This document shows positions 28,265 through 28,583 of a DNA stretch of 28,583 nucleotides, in pieces. Each line of letters starts with the position of its first letter. Within the stretch, counting starts at the first letter, position 1. A program made the translations under genes and the position numbers. This stretch comes from Ramicandelaber brevisporus (taxonomy: Eukaryota > Kickxellomycota > Ramicandelaberales > Ramicandelaberaceae). The stretch covers positions 3,203-31,785 of the forward strand of contig MU602936.1 of NCBI GenBank assembly GCA_025201865.1, given 5' to 3'. The notes beneath the pieces were generated by a model that saw only the letters and a list, made by a program, of their open reading frames with translations, ran no database searches and was not told the origin of the DNA.

Positions 28265-28537
28265 CTAGGCAAGAATTGACTCACAGAAACGCAGAACTTC
28301 GTCCAGCTGATTGTTCACATGCGGAGTGTAGCGCGGATCAGCGGGGCTGGCGATGAGTTTGCGAACTGCAGCTTTGCACTTCTCCAGGGATTCGTGCACC
28401 AGCTGTTTGTATGCGGTCTCAGAGATTCTGTTCCCGCTGGTATTCGGGCAATCTACAATGAGTCGAGCATTCGCATAGAAGCAAGTGTACCACCGCTTGG
28501 CCGCGTCTGCCCACAGTTCTGGCACAGCCTGGTGCAT
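28265..28537 (-). CDS. 3' end of an unidentified gene, possibly partial
   Basis: A 90-aa ORF with a TAG stop and Met at 28537. It is helical and charged with four cysteines and reads like the C-terminal part of a folded alpha-helical protein, not random sequence. Upstream the frame meets a stop at 28562-28564, but a pyrimidine-rich stretch followed by AAG or CCAG (28552-28583) could be a splice acceptor, so an upstream exon outside the window is likely. I recognise no family. Confidence 0.5.
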   Translation of the reverse strand: MHQAVPELWADAAKRWYTCFYANARLIVDCPNTSGNRISETAYKQLVHESLEKCKAAVRKLIASPADPRYTPHVNNQLDEVLRFCESILA

Positions 28538-28583
28538 GCCGATAGTGTGCCTTCTGGCTCTTCACTTATGTTGGGAGAAGAGA

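Noticed and set aside
1-28583. Transposons, CRISPR arrays, prophage or endogenous viral sequence
   Set aside because: No transposase, integrase, reverse transcriptase, terminal repeat, regularly spaced repeat or viral gene was recognised on either strand.

Overview
The window is a compact, gene-dense piece of nuclear DNA from a eukaryote, most likely an early-diverging filamentous fungus. The genes are intron-poor and mostly 80 to 900 bp apart. They include a fungal-style Atg9, a BAR-PH-ArfGAP-ankyrin protein of the Csx2/centaurin kind, a NDUFA8-type complex I subunit (so not a Saccharomyces-like yeast), an Arp2/3 subunit, a Sas10/Utp3 protein, PFK-2/FBPase-2 and a nuclear-type tRNA-Lys. Many proteins carry long Gln, Thr, Ala or Asp runs encoded by CAR, ACN, GCA and GAY repeats. 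Zoopagomycota (for example Kickxellomycotina) would fit, but that placement is a guess; I see nothing bacterial, viral or transposon-derived.

Layout. 54-1985 (-): a 643-aa protein with several (L/P)PxY motifs and a possible tubby-C-like domain. 2319-5495 (+): ATG9, divergent from it. 5578-6237 (-): a GST-only eEF1B-gamma-like protein, convergent with ATG9. 6238-7429 is gene-poor. 7430-8080 (+): a secreted Cys-rich protein of unknown function. 8239-8310 (+): tRNA-Lys(CUU). 8874-10220 (+): an ABHD1/3-Eht1-type alpha/beta hydrolase. 10752-16978 (+): a 2043-aa BAR-PH-ArfGAP-ankyrin gene broken by a 10-N assembly gap flanked by an exact 85-bp duplication. 17281-19602 (-): a PFK-2/FBPase-2 with one intron. 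20486-20950 (+): NDUFA8. 21050-21298 (-): an 82-aa coiled-coil protein. 21428-22216 (+): ARPC3 with a six-base first coding exon. 22574-23527 (+): a secreted S1 serine protease. 23970-24605 (+): a MAPEG-family membrane protein. 24809-27046 (+): SAS10/UTP3. 27376-28053 (+): a four-TM protein of unknown function. 28265-28537 (-): the 3' end of an unidentified gene that may run off the window.

The genes do not form one pathway. They are housekeeping functions (autophagy, Arf/membrane traffic, glycolytic control, respiration, actin nucleation, ribosome biogenesis) mixed with secreted or membrane proteins that may be lineage-specific. The best second-look items are: the ArfGAP domain, which keeps its zinc-finger cysteines but has Lys where the catalytic Arg should be; the fixable assembly break in the same gene; two 5'-proximal introns that simple ORF calling misses; the eEF1B-gamma-like protein without its EF1G domain; and the protein with three (L/P)PxY motifs. 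I did not find a convincing wholly new multi-gene system.
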